DNA of 64,000 nucleotides from Penium margaritaceum (lineage: Eukaryota > Streptophyta > Zygnematophyceae > Desmidiales > Peniaceae), in NCBI GenBank assembly GCA_023375785.1, contig SZWC01000093.1:214225-278224 (forward strand), given 5' to 3'. Both the position numbers and the translations under genes were made by a program. Below, in pieces: positions 12,405-23,275 of this stretch. Position 1 is the stretch's first letter; each line of letters starts with the position of its first letter. The notes under the pieces were generated by a model. The model was not told the origin of the DNA and did not search any database. It saw nothing but the letters and a program-made list of their open reading frames with translations.

Positions 12405-13225
12405 TTTCGCGCACGTGGTTCCGCCCTTGCGCCCACTCATCAATCGATAGTTTTCCTCCGCTTCCGCAAATCGTTTTCAGCTCGGCACAAGGATCCGCCC
12501 GGTCGCATCGCCTTTTCCACGACGACCTACGCCCACGCCAAAACTTTCTCAGCGTACGCGGTTTGCCCCTGCGCCCACTCATCAATCAATCATTTCCTCA
12601 GCTTTGCTTTGCTCTCAGCTCCGCACAAGGATCCGCCCGGTCGCATCGCCTTTTCCGCGACGACTTGCGCCCACGCCTAAAACTTCATGCAGCGCACGCG
12701 GTTCGTCCCTGCGCCCACTCATCAATCAATCGCCTCCGCAATCACTTCCAGCTCGGCACAAGGATCCGCCCGGTCGCATCGCCTCTCCCGCGACGACCTG
12801 CGCCCACGCCGACACTTCCTTCAGCGCACGCGGTTTGCCCCTGCGCCCACTCCATCATCCATCACTTCTCCCATGTCATCCGCTTCCGCTCTGCTCGGCA
12901 TACGGATCCGCCTGGTCGCATCACCTATTTTGTGACGGCCTGCGCCCACACCGAAAACATCAGTCACGCACGTGGTTTCTCCCCTGTGCCTACTCCATCA
13001 TCAATCGTCCCTCGCCATCTACATCATCTTTAGCTCGACACAAGGATCCGCCCGGCCGTATTGTCTGACGGCCTGCGCCCACGCTGAAAACATCCGTCGC
13101 GCACATGGTTCCACCTCTTGCGCCCACTCCATCATCAGTCGCCTCTCCGCCATCATCCCCCGCCATCATCCGCCTTCAGCATTCGCTCGGCACACGGACC
13201 CGCCGGGCCGCATCACCTATTGAGT
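12405..13225 (+). repeat. ~137-bp tandem repeats in the leader of element 1
   Basis: About six units carry GGATCCGCC(C/T)GGTCGCATC, followed by GACGACCTGCGCCCACGCC and CTGCGCCCACTCATCAATCAA. Anchor copies lie near 12,490, 12,627, 12,763, 12,905, 13,042 and 13,197. The DNA is pyrimidine-rich on the plus strand and so poor in stops that several frames are open at once. The translated repeat (ARHKDPPGRI) is therefore not good evidence of a protein. Confidence 0.85.
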
Positions 13226-13532
13226 GACGTCTTGCACATCCACCACCGTCTCCGTACTTTTCATCTACAGTTGCCTCTTTTCTCTCCTCCACCCTGTTCT
13301 GCCCTTCTCACTCATATCCACTCCCGTACAGGGATACAGCAGGCCAGCTGAGGAAGGGCCTATCCTGTGGTTGACACAAAGTGACAGTATCATCCTTTCT
13401 CTCTCCCTTTCACATGGCTCTCTTCTGGGAGACATGTGTCATACTCGAAGAAGATGGAAGCAGTGTTGTTGATTGGGAAAATCAAGTGCTCACTCTAGCA
13501 CGGAGAACACCCATCAACCAATACAATACAAC

Positions 13533-14126
13533 ATGGCGCAGCTTCTGACCAGACATTACGAACACCTTCGCTCGCCATATCGCCCCATCCCAGACTATGA
13601 TGACGCCTTCTTCAACGTCTACCGTCTGCTTCGAGGGCTGCTCCATCCTTCGTACCGTCATCACCAACTGAAAGCCAAATCCATCCCTGAACTGTGGCAT
13701 CGTATCCTGCAGCAAGCCTGGAGGAAACGGTGGGTTGCAACCACGCGCAAGAACAACGACAGTTTTCCAGAGATCACTATAAGAGTGCGCGTTCTGCGTA
13801 CCACCTCTCATTCCTCTATAGCACAAGCATGGGCAAAAGAGGTGTACGAGGCCTTGTACCCCGAACTCCTACATGGCTACGGAATCACTGATGCCCTACA
13901 TGGAAATCTGACCTACCTGGGGCCAACAGTTTCTGATGAAACCCTCCGTCTATACCAGGAGCAGGTTAACCGGGAAGTCAGGGAAGGACTTAAACGAGTC
14001 CTTGGACGAAAACTTCATCAGCTGGTGGATGACTTCCCTTCCGACCTCGGGGAAATGTGGAGCAACCTTCTGCTACATTGTGGAGTAGAACGCTCACCCA
14101 TGTGGGAGGACACATACTACCACTAA
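13533..14126 (+). CDS. Unrecognised 197-residue ORF carried at the 3' end of element 1
   Basis: The frame runs from the first ATG at 13,533 to a stop at 14,126, about 40 bp before the G-run and 3' LTR. The inferred protein is rich in Leu, Arg, His and Trp and looks helical. It includes the segments YDDAFFNVYRLLRGLL, SIPELWHRILQQAW, AQAWAKEVYEALYPELL and REGLKRVLGRKLHQL. There is no signal peptide, membrane segment, zinc knuckle, DDE or RT motif. It does not align with the ORF in the same place in element 2. It may be a captured host sequence or a rapidly evolving element protein; I cannot assign a function. As part of an LTR element it is treated as a fossil, and the frame looks uninterrupted. 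Confidence 0.5.
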   Translation: MAQLLTRHYEHLRSPYRPIPDYDDAFFNVYRLLRGLLHPSYRHHQLKAKSIPELWHRILQQAWRKRWVATTRKNNDSFPEITIRVRVLRTTSHSSIAQAWAKEVYEALYPELLHGYGITDALHGNLTYLGPTVSDETLRLYQEQVNREVREGLKRVLGRKLHQLVDDFPSDLGEMWSNLLLHCGVERSPMWEDTYYH

Positions 14127-14165
14127 CACAAGAGGTCGCCCTCCTTCAAATCTTGTCAGATTCAC

Positions 14166-14171
14166 GGGGGG
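14166..14171 (+). other. Polypurine tract of element 1
   Basis: A run of six G residues sits directly before the TGTTGG start of the 3' LTR, in the place where plus-strand synthesis is primed in LTR elements. It is shorter than the tract of element 2. Confidence 0.6.
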
Positions 14172-14742
14172 TGTTGGAAGTCAGAATCTGACAAGCCAAC
14201 TCTCTCGGAGAATATCGGAGCTCTTAATAATGGTTCAGGTCCAAGACCGAGCCACCTTGACCTAACGGCTCTCGGTCAGACTGACCGTTGAGTTCGATGT
14301 GTTAAGTCATCCCATAATAAAGTGACATCTGTCACCCGCGTCCGGCTAGCGGAGAGAAGACGTTGCTCATGTGCTCTGTTCTGTCCTTTTAATACCGAGG
14401 ATGTTCATTCCCTCAAGCTAACCAGAACAGTTATGCTCATCCTCTTCCCCTTTGGTTCCGCGGCTTCGCCGCTGTGTCTTCGCTTTGCTCGCCCCTTGCA
14501 TTTTGCGTCTTCGCCAACCCCTCTCAACACTTCGTTCCGTCACTCTCGCTCCTCAGCTCAGCTCTCTCTCTTTCACATCAACCTGTCTACCTCCGCTACC
14601 TCACGTCTCAGTCTCTATCAGCCCCCACGACTAACGCCTCGGACCGCTCTCGCCTACGTCACTCTGCTGACGTACGGTTGCATGTCCCGATGCTTCTGCT
14701 TGCTTCTCCTGTCGCTGCTCTCATGTCTGCATTCTTTTGACA
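14172..14742 (+). repeat. 3' LTR of element 1 (571 bp)
   Basis: It begins TGTTGGAAG and ends TTTTGACA. From about 14,399 onward it can be aligned with the element 2 LTRs through GGATGTTCATTCCCTCA, GGTTCCGCGGCTTCGCCGC and CACATCAACCTGTCTACCTC. The first ~200 bp differ more, as expected for the faster-evolving U3 part. It belongs to the same family as element 2 but to a distinct subfamily. Confidence 0.85.
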
Positions 14743-15057
14743 GCTCGGTGTGGCTATTGTACACAATGCCTTGACAAATTTGGCATGTGCCACTGACCAT
14801 GAACACAAATGTATCCAAGTCACTTTTACTTCTATTGATCATAACACGAGTCAGCCACATTGAGAGTGTCCAATCAAAGTGCAGATGTACTAGGCATGAT
14901 CTTGCAGTTTCAAACAAGGTAGAATACTGGTGGCTTGGTGTGGCTATTGTGCGCAATGCCTTGAGAAAGTTGGCATGTTCCACTGACCATGACCACAAAG
15001 TTTACCAAGTGACGTTTACTTCTATTGATCATAACACGAGCAGGCCACGGTCAGAGT
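14743..15057 (-). repeat. Satellite A, reverse orientation, between the two LTR elements
   Basis: About one and a half monomers of family A read on the minus strand (GCATTGTGTACAATAGCC-type landmark, then GTGGTCATGGTCAGTGG). The orientation is opposite to 731-11,055. The segment ends in AGAGT, which is duplicated on the far side of element 2. Confidence 0.93.
15053..15057 (+). other. Target-site duplication of element 2, left copy
   Basis: AGAGT directly precedes the TGTC start of the 5' LTR. The same five bases follow the 3' LTR at 18,766-18,770. If one copy is discounted, the flanks read as uninterrupted satellite: GGTCAGAGT followed by GTCCAATCACAGTGCAG. Confidence 0.95.
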
Positions 15058-15667
15058 TGTCGGAATACTGAAGTCAACACTGGCAATCCCTCTCGAATAA
15101 AACCGAGTTCTCAATAAATGGTTCAGGGTCGGTATCGAACCCACAAAACCACCTCGCCAACGGATTGTCAGTCACGGTCAGCGACTTAAAGGCGAGGCGC
15201 CCCTAATAACCGCGACCACGTCACAGTCGCGTCCGGCTAGTGAAGAAGAAGCCCTTGCATTATCTTTGTCCTGTTCTGTGAGATGTTACTAAGGATGTTC
15301 ATTCCCTCAGAGCTAACCAGAATAGTTTTGCACATCCTGTTCCCCTTTGGTTCCGCGGCTTCGCCGCCATATCTTCGCTCTGCTTGTCCCTCGCACTTCC
15401 TGTCTTTGCCACCTCTCAACGCTTCGCTCCGCCACTCTCGCTCCTTCACTCAGCTCTCATACCTCGCCAATCATCACTCCCCTCGTCTACACTCTCTCTC
15501 ACATCAACCTGTCTACCTCGGCTACCTCGCTTCTCAGCCTCTACCTGCTCTCGCGACTAACTCCTCGGACCACTCCCGCTTGCATCACTCTGCTCACGTA
15601 CACGTGCATGTCCATTGCTTCTGCTTACTTCTACTACCGCCGTGCTCATGACTGCATGCTTCTGACA
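15058..15667 (+). repeat. 5' LTR of element 2 (610 bp)
   Basis: It starts TGTCGGAATACTGAAGTC and ends CTTCTGACA. It aligns over its full length with the 3' LTR and more distantly with the 3' LTR of element 1. Two AATAAA hexamers lie near the left edge (15,096 and 15,113), but their position in presumptive U3 argues against their use as the element's own polyadenylation signal. Confidence 0.95.
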
Positions 15668-15679
15668 TGGTATCAGAGC
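15668..15679 (+). other. Primer-binding site complementary to initiator tRNA-Met
   Basis: TGGTATCAGAGC begins directly after the LTR end. It is the classic 12-base complement of the 3' end of plant initiator tRNA-Met and is common in plant LTR retrotransposons. It fixes both the LTR end and the element's direction. Confidence 0.95.
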
Positions 15680-16174
15680 TTCACGCAACATCACCTGGAG
15701 TCCCGTGACCGCGTCATCGCTCTGCCGACACCCCTGCCTCGCTACTTCGACTCACATTCTCCAGCCGCTGATACCGCCGTCTCGTGCCTCCTCGCTTCAT
15801 TTGCAGCTAACATTAGCATCTCTTCCTGATGAGTTATCTATGGTGAAGAAATGCCTCGTCGTCCTAAGAAGGCACTGTGCCCATTTCCGCGCCCGTGGCT
15901 AATAACCGGTGACAAAGTCGCCCACATCAGCCGCAAGCAACTCTCGAGCCGCTGCCTGCCGTGAACTACCAAGAAGCTTCCTGCTCTCTACCATCCGCTG
16001 CCTCTCATCACATCTGCCTCCGCCAGCATCTTCCTCCCTTTCATCCTGCCTCATCATCCTCATCTGCTTCTTCCTCGTCGCTATCTCCAGTCCGCCCGCG
16101 TCCATCATCCCGAGCCGCCTTGTCACATCGCCTCCTCACCTTGTCAGCAGCTGCAGCCAAAGCTGCCGCTGCCA

Positions 16175-16395
16175 TGATATCGGACACCACCAGTCTTCCT
16201 GCTCCCATTTCCGAGCCAACTGGGGAACAAGCCGTCACTCTCCTGGCATCAGTAGTCTAGTGTCCCTGCTTGCTGCCTGACTTCCTCTGGCGCAGCCAAC
16301 TTCTTCCAGCTGACAGGACATTGGACACCACCAGTCTTCCTGCTCCAACTTCCGAGCCAACTGGGGAACAAGCCGTCACTCTCCTGAATGCGAGA
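16175..16395 (+). repeat. Duplicated leader block in element 2
   Basis: A segment with GGACACCACCAGTCTTCCT followed by GAGCCAACTGGGGAACAAGC and GTCACTCTCCTG occurs near 16,183 and again near 16,323. It is homologous to the pair near 11,940 and 12,080 in element 1. Confidence 0.8.
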
Positions 16396-16699
16396 AGAAG
16401 TGGTTGTGTCGCCTCCACCTGCCGCATCGCATCTCATCTCCGCTCGCGTCGCTTTCTGCCTCCCGTCTTCTTCAGCATCATCAGCCTTCAGCTTCCACTC
16501 CTTGCTTCATCCTCATATGCTGTCATCAGCCCTCCTCGACCTCCTCAATCCAGCCTCCTCAGCTTCATCAACCGCCCGTTCTTGCCTCATCTTTGCCTCC
16601 TCCGTCATCATCATCATCCTCCCTGTCTCCGCATTGCCTTCTCCTCATCATCAGCATCCTCCGCGCCGCCTTCCATCCATCATCCGCATCAGCATCATC

Positions 16700-17300
16700 T
16701 ACTCGTGCACGTGGTTCCGCCCCTGCGCCCACTCATCAATCAATCACTTCCTCCGCCTCCGCATCGCCTTCAGCTCGGCACAAGGATCCGCCTGGTCGCA
16801 TCACCTTTTTCCGCGACGACCTGCGCCCACGCCGATACTTCCTTCAGCGCACGTGGTTTCGCCCCTGCGCCCACTCGTCAATCAAATGGTTTCCTCTGCC
16901 TCCGCATCAGCTCCGTACAATGATCTGCCCGGTCGCATCGCCTTTCCGCGACGACCTGCGCCCACGCCGAAAACTTCGCAGCGAACGAGGTTTCGCCCCT
17001 GCGCCCACTCATCCATCAATCATTTCCTCTGCTTTAGCATCAACCTCAGCTCGGCACAAGGATCCGCCCGGTCGCATCGCCTTTCCGTGGCGACCTGCGC
17101 CCGCGCCGTACCCTCCATCAGCGCACGTGGCCCGCCCCTGCGCCCAACTCGCTATCCATCATTACTCCGCTGTCATCTGCTTCCACTTGGCACAACGATC
17201 TGCCTGGTCGCATCGCTTGACCAGGGAAGGCCTGCGCCCACGCCGAAAACTATCCATCGCACATGTGGTCTCACCCCTGCGCCAACTCACTCATCAACCA
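16700..17300 (+). repeat. ~136-bp tandem repeats in the leader of element 2
   Basis: About four units carry GGATCCGCCCGGTCGCATCG or close variants near 16,785, 16,921, 17,061 and 17,196. They are homologous to the repeats at 12,405-13,225 in element 1, where there are about six. Two overlapping plus-strand frames of more than 340 codons cross this pyrimidine-rich region. Because both are open for compositional reasons, neither is called as a gene. Confidence 0.85.
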
Positions 17301-17602
17301 TCGCTCCCCTCATTTGCGGCACACCACACCCAACCACCCGCACTTGCAGCCGAAGAACAGTCCAACGAGGCCAGTACACACGAACCGGATACCACTCGTC
17401 TCCGTGCTCAAGCTAACCGGTGGAACAAGTCGCTGTATCCGTGAAACGGATTGCCCAAACAGACTGCAACTCTCTGCATCCCCTTGGAACTCACAGAGTC
17501 TGCAATGGCAGAGCACTCTCTGAGCATTGCGTCGTGGCACCGTCCTCCATCCCCTGCACCCACTACCCCCACCATCATCTCCAAGGGACCATACCAAGGA
17601 GA

Positions 17603-18142
17603 ATGAGCTCTCGATGGTGTCCTCTTGGAACAACACTCTCATCAAGGTCAACTCAGCAACTAACCTTGATGAATCAGCGGTTCCTCTTGGCACTCCCTAC
17701 ACTGGAACAGACTTTGAGCAACAACACGATCGGTGCTCTCCTTCGTGTCCAACCGTCAGTGAAGCCGATCTTCTTCATTGACTGTTCAACACCCAACAGA
17801 GCACTAATCGACGTTGGCACTCATCTTCCAGAGTGCTTACGGAGCTCCCCCCAACTGCACAGGAAAAGAGATGGTTCCACAAACTACCGTCAATGGAGAT
17901 TTGAACTTCTCCTCAACCTGGGACGACTTCAGTTCCCCAAGTTCAACCTCCGACAGGTACTGCTTGGCCCCCTCGACTCAATACTCCTTCTCGATACGGA
18001 TTGGGTTGAAGCACTTCTGAAGGAGGCACTCATCCTCACCACTCATCACTCTCTTTACCCACTTATCTGGTCAAATGAAGAACTCTCTGAGGTCTGGCAA
18101 GCCCTGTATCTGTCATGTGCATCATCTCCTCTCCAGCGTTGA
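17603..18142 (+). CDS. Unrecognised 179-residue ORF carried at the 3' end of element 2
   Basis: The frame extends upstream to 17,420, where it would need a GTG start; the first ATG is at 17,603. It stops at 18,142, four bases before the purine tract. The inferred C-terminal half looks like a folded helical domain, with segments TNYRQWRFELLLNLGRL, DSILLLDTDWVEALLKEAL and SNEELSEVWQALYLSC. No known domain is recognised. It occupies the same position as the ORF of element 1 but does not align with it, apart from a possible short EV-x-x-ALY similarity. It may be captured host sequence or a diverged structural protein; neither is shown. The frame looks uninterrupted and is treated as part of a fossil element. 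Confidence 0.45.
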   Translation: MSSRWCPLGTTLSSRSTQQLTLMNQRFLLALPTLEQTLSNNTIGALLRVQPSVKPIFFIDCSTPNRALIDVGTHLPECLRSSPQLHRKRDGSTNYRQWRFELLLNLGRLQFPKFNLRQVLLGPLDSILLLDTDWVEALLKEALILTTHHSLYPLIWSNEELSEVWQALYLSCASSPLQR

Positions 18143-18146
18143 CTTC

Positions 18147-18154
18147 AAGGGGGG
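18147..18154 (+). other. Polypurine tract of element 2
   Basis: AAGGGGGG lies one base before the TGTCC start of the 3' LTR, where the plus-strand primer of an LTR element is expected. Confidence 0.85.
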
Positions 18155-18155
18155 C

Positions 18156-18765
18156 TGTCCAAATATTGAAGTCAACACTGGCAATCCCTCTCGAATAAAA
18201 CCGAGTTCTCAAGAAATGGTTCAGGTTTGGTATCGAGCCCACAGAACCACCTCGCCAACGGATTGTCGGTCACGGTCAGTGACTTAAAGGCGAGGCGCCC
18301 CTAATAACCGCGACCATGTCGCAGTCGCGTACAGCTAGCGAAGAAGAAGCCGTTGCATTATCTTTGTCCTCATCTGTGATATATTGCCGAGGATGTTCAT
18401 TCCCTCAAAGTTAACCAGAACAGTTCTGCACATCCTGTTCCCCTTTGATTCTGCGGCTTCGCCGCCGTGTCTTCGCTCTGCTTGTCCCTCGCACTTCATG
18501 TCTTTGCCACCTCTCAACGCTTCGCTCCGTCACTCTCGATCCTTCGCTCAGCTCTCATACCTCGCCAATCATCACTCCCCTCGTCTGCACTCTCTCTCAC
18601 ATCAACCTGTCTACCTCGGCTACCTCGCTTCTCAGCCTCTACCTGCTCTCGCGACTAACTCCTCGGACCGCTCCCGCTTGCGTCACTCTGCTGACGTACA
18701 CGTGCATGTCCATTGGTTTTGCTTGCTTCTACTACCGCCGTGCTCATGACTGCATTATTCTGACA
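18156..18765 (+). repeat. 3' LTR of element 2 (610 bp)
   Basis: It starts TGTCCAAATATTGAAGTC and ends TATTCTGACA. It has the same length as the 5' LTR, with about 44 hand-counted differences spread along it. Confidence 0.95.
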
Positions 18766-18770
18766 AGAGT
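18766..18770 (+). other. Target-site duplication of element 2, right copy
   Basis: AGAGT, matching 15,053-15,057. Satellite A resumes at once in register. Confidence 0.95.
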
Positions 18771-20995
18771 GTCCAATCACAGTGCAGACGTACTAAGCAT
18801 GATCTTGCATGTGCAAACAAGGTAGAATAATGGTGGCTTGGTGTGGCTATTGTGCGCAGTGCCTTGACAAAGTTGGCATGTGCCACTGACCATGACCACA
18901 AAGTTGACCAAGTGACTTTAACTTTTACAAATCGTAACACAAGTCAGCCACAGTCAGAGTACCCAATCACAGTTTAGATGTACTAGGCATGACCTTGCAG
19001 GTATGAACAAGGTAAAAAACCGGTATGTCAAGGCATTGTGCGCAATGCCTTGACAAATTTGGCATGTGCCACTGACCATGACCACAACGTATACCAAGTA
19101 CCGTAAACGCCTATGAATCATAGCACGAGTCAGCCACGGTCAGAGTGTCCAATCACAGTGCAGATATACTGGGCATGATCTTGCTGGTGCAAACAAGGTA
19201 GAATACTAGTGGCTCGGTGTGCCTATTATGCGCAATGCCTTGACAAAGTTGGCATGTGCCACTGACCATGACCACTAATGTATCCAAGTGACTTTTACTT
19301 ATACTGATCAAAACATGAGGCAGCCACGATCAGAGTATCCAACCACAATGCAGATGTACTAGGCATGATCTTGCAGGTACAAACAAGAATACTGGTGGCT
19401 TGGTGTGGTCATTGTGCGCAGTGCCTTGACAGAGCTGGCATGTGCCACTGACCATGACCACAATGTTTACCAAGTGACCTCTACAAATCGTAACACGGGT
19501 CAGCCACGGTCAGAGTGCCCAATAACAGTTCAGATGTACTAGGCATGACCTTGCAGGTACAAACAAGGTAAAAAACCGGTGGCTTGGCACGGCTATTGTG
19601 TGCAATGTCTTGACAAAGTTGGCATGTGCCACTAACCAAGACCACAACGTATACCAAGTACCTTAAACGACTATGAATCATAACACGAGTCAGCCAAGGT
19701 CAGAGTGTCCAAACACAGTGCAGATACACTGGGCATGACCTTGCAGGTACAAACAAGGTAGAATACAGGTGGCTCGGTGTGGCTATTGTGCGCAATGCCT
19801 TGACAAAGTTGGCATGTGCCACTGACCATGACCACAAATGTATCAATGTGACTTTTACTTCTATTGATCATAACACGAGTCAGCCACGGTCAGAGTATCC
19901 AATCACAGTACTGATGTACTAGGCATGACCTTGCAGGTACAAACAAGGTACAATACTGGTGGTTTGGTATGGCTATTGCGTGCAATACCTTGACAAAATT
20001 GGCACGTGCCACTGACCATGACCACAAATGAATCCAAGTGACTTTTACTTCTGTTGATCATAATACGAGTCAGCCACGTTCAGAGTGTCCAATCACAATG
20101 GAGATGTACTAGGCATGACCCTGCAGGTACAAACAAGGCCTAATACTGGTAGATCGGCGTGGCTATTGTGCACAATGCCTTGACAAAGTTGGCATGTGCC
20201 ACTGACCATGACCACAAAGTTCACCAAGTGACTTTAAATTCTACGAATCGCTTGAGTCAGCCAAAGTCAGAGTGCCCAATCACAATTCAGATGTACTAGG
20301 CATAACCTTGCAGGTATGAACAAGGTAAAAAAATGGTGGCTTGGCACGGCTATTGTGCGCAATGTCTTGACATAGTTGGCATGTGCCACTGACCATGACC
20401 ACAAAGCTTACTAGATACCTTAAAGGGCTATAAATCATAACATGACTTAGCCACGGTCAGAGTGTCCAATCACAGTGCTCATATAATGGGCATGACCTTA
20501 CAGGTATAAAAAAGGTAGAATACTGGTGGCTCAGTGTGCCTATTGTGTGCATTGCCTTGACAATGTTGGCATGTGCCACTGACCATTACCACAAATGTAT
20601 CCAAGTGACTTTTTCTTCTATTGACCATAACACGAGTCAGCCACGGTCAGAGTGTCCAATCACAGTGCAGATGTACCAAGCATGATCTTGCAGTTGCAAA
20701 CAAGGTAAAAACGGGTGGCTTGGCACGGCTATTATGCGCAATGCCTTCACAAAGTTGGCATGTGCCACTGACCATGACCACAAAGTTTACCAAGTACCTT
20801 AAGCGGCTATGAATCATAACACGAGTCAGCCTCCGTCAGAGTGTCCAATCACAGTGCAGATATACTGGGCATGACCTTGCAGGTATAAACAAGGTACAAT
20901 ACTGGTGGCTCGGTGTGGCTATTGTGCGCAATGCATTGACAAAGTTTGCATTTTCCATTGACCATGACCACAAATGTATCAAAGTGAATTTAATT
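18771..20995 (-). repeat. Satellite family A, reverse orientation
   Basis: About 12 monomers of ~190 bp read on the minus strand, with the same landmarks and monomer types as the forward block (for example GTGCCACTGACCATGACCAC is the reverse of the forward landmark). It passes into satellite B near 20,995-21,003 within part of one monomer. Confidence 0.95.
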
Positions 20996-22890
20996 CATAG
21001 ATTGGGAACACCAAGTATCACATAGCAAGCACAAGAGGCTTCAATACGTTGTGGCACGGTGTGGAGACCATGCAGGATGATCAACCAAAGTGGGCATATG
21101 TCACTGACCATGACCAAATACTTTCACTAAGTGTGGTAAACTTTGACAACTCATAACACGAGTCACAAATGCTCAGGGTGCAAGATAATGGTTTGTGAAT
21201 ACTAGATATCGACTAGCAAGTACAAATGCATTCAATATGTAGTGGTACAACGTGGCTTCAATGAACAGTGACTAACCAAAGTATGCATATGTCACTAACC
21301 ATGACCAATGGAAATTCACAGTGTGCGGTCAACGAAAAAAACGCATAACACGAGTCACAAATGGTCAGAGTGGAAAACAATGGGTTGCAAACACTATTTA
21401 TCAACTAGCAAGTACGAAGACCTTCAACAAGCAGTGGCACGGCATGGCTAGCGTGCACAGTGACCAACCAAAGGATGCATACGTCGCTGACTACGACCGA
21501 ATAAGTCCACTATGTGTGGTCAACAGTGACAACTCATAACACGAGTCACAAATGGTCAGAGGGATAGACAATGGTTTGGGAAGCCTATGTATTGACTAGA
21601 AAGGACAAGGAACTTCAATACATAGTGGCACGATGTGGGTAATATGCACACCAAACAACCAAACTAGGCATATGTCACTGATCATGACCACATAATTTCA
21701 GTATGGGTGGTCAACGTTGACCAACCATAACACGAGTCACAAACGGTCAGGATAGGAAACAATGATATGGGAATGTCGGTTCTCAACTACCAAGTACAAC
21801 GACCTTCACTCAGTAGTAGCACGATGTGGCTACCATGCACAATGACCGACCAAAGTAGGCATATGTACTGCCTTTGACCAAAGAAATCCGCTGTGTGTGG
21901 TCAACGCTGACAACTCATAATACGAGTCACAAATGATCAGAGGGGGAAACAATGGTTTCGGAACACCAAGTATCACATAGCTAGCACAAGGGGCTTCAAT
22001 ACGTTGTGGCACGGTGTGGAGACCATGCACGATGACCAACCAAAGTAGGCATATGTCACTGACCATGACCAAATAATGTCACTGAGTGTGGTAAACTTTG
22101 ACAACTCAGAACACGGGTCACAAGTGGTCAGGGTGGAAGGTAATGGTTTGTGAATACTAGTTATCGACAAGCAAGTACAAATACCTTCAATATGTAGTGG
22201 CACAACGTGGCTTCAATGCATAGTGACCAACCAACGTATGCATATGTCACAAACCATGATGAAAAGTATTTCACAATGCGTGAGCAAGGTTGAAAACGCA
22301 TAACATGAGTCACAAATGGTCAGAGGGGAAAAAAATGGTTTGGGAACACTAGTTATCAACTAGCAAGTACAAAGACTTTCAACAAGCAGTGGCACGGTAT
22401 GGCTAGCGTGCACAGTGACCAACCAACGGATGCATACGTCACTGACTACGACCGAATAAGTCCACTATCTGTGGTCAACATTGACAACTTGTAACACGAG
22501 TCACAAATGGTGAGAGGGAGCGACAACGGTTTAAGACGCCCATGTAATGACTAGAAAAGACAAAGAACTTCAATACGTAGTGGCACGGTGTGGCTAATAT
22601 GCACACCAAACAACCAGACTAGGCATATGTCAGATGATGTCCATAGAATTTCAATATGGGTGGTCAACGTTGACCAACCAGAACACGAGTCACAAACGGT
22701 CAGGAGATGAAACAATGCTATGGAAATATCGGTTCTGAACTACCAAGTACAACGACCTTCTGTCAATAGTAGCATGGTGTGGCTACAATGCACAATGACC
22801 GACAAAGGTAGGCATATGTACTACCTTTGACCAAAGAAATCCGCTGTGTGTGGTCAACGTTGACAACTCATAATACGAGTCACAAATGGT

Positions 22891-23275
22891 CAGAGGGGGG
22901 AAAGAATGGTTTGGGAACACCAAGTATCAAATAGCAAGCACAAGGGGCTTCAATACGTTGTCGCACGGTGTGGAGACCATGCACGATGACCAACCAAAGT
23001 AGGCACATGTCACTGACCATGACCAAATACTGTCACTAAGTGTGGTAAACTTTGACAACTCATAACACGAGTCACAAATGGTCAGAGGGGGGAAAGAATG
23101 GTTTGGGAACACCAAGTATCAAATAGCAAGCACAAGGGGCTTCAATACGTTGTCGCACGGTGTGGAGACCATGCACGATGACCAACCAAAGTAGGCACAT
23201 GTCACTGACCATGACCAAATACTGTCACTAAGTGTGGTAAACTTTGACAACTCATAACACGAGTCACAAATGGTC
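22891..23275. repeat. Tandem duplication of one satellite B monomer (192 bp)
   Basis: The monomer beginning CAGAGGGGGGAAAGAATGG at 22,891 is repeated almost exactly at 23,083. This places two first-type monomers side by side and breaks the five-monomer order. Confidence 0.85.

Larger units (their letters stand above)
11056..14742 (+). mobile_element. LTR retrotransposon element 1, non-autonomous, 5' LTR not recognised
   Basis: The right end is a 571-bp LTR (14,172-14,742) ending in TGACA, preceded by a G-run, and clearly related to the LTRs of element 2. The internal leader from about 11,700 matches the leader of element 2 in order: a GAAGCTTCCT segment, a duplicated block with GGACACCACCAGTCTTCCT, and ~137-bp tandem repeats. 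No gag, protease, RT or integrase is visible. The first ~650 bp (11,056-11,700) match neither an LTR nor element 2, and no PBS is seen, so the left end is truncated, replaced or from another element. GCTCG occurs at both outer edges (11,051-11,055 and 14,743-14,747) and may be a target-site duplication. The element lies where satellite A changes strand. Confidence 0.8.
15058..18765 (+). mobile_element. LTR retrotransposon element 2, complete but non-autonomous (LARD-like)
   Basis: This 3,708-bp element has 610-bp LTRs at both ends, a tRNA-Met primer-binding site directly after the 5' LTR, a purine tract directly before the 3' LTR, and a 5-bp target duplication (AGAGT). It looks structurally whole. 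The 2.5-kb interior carries no recognisable gag, protease, RT, RNase H or integrase, so mobility would have depended on an autonomous relative. A hand comparison of the two LTRs gives about 44 differences in 610 bp (~7%), mostly transitions, so the insertion is old; no rate is available to turn this into years. It is nested in reverse-orientation satellite A, which must therefore predate it. The lack of coding motifs leaves the superfamily (Ty1 or Ty3) open. Confidence 0.93.

Noticed and set aside
15096-15118. AATAAA polyadenylation signals in the element 2 LTR
   Set aside because: Both lie within the first 60 bp of the LTR, in presumptive U3, where the element's own 3' end processing is not expected.
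16388-17444. Two overlapping plus-strand frames of over 340 codons in element 2
   Set aside because: The leader is pyrimidine-rich and poor in stop codons, so two frames are open together. The tandem DNA repeat explains the peptide repeat.
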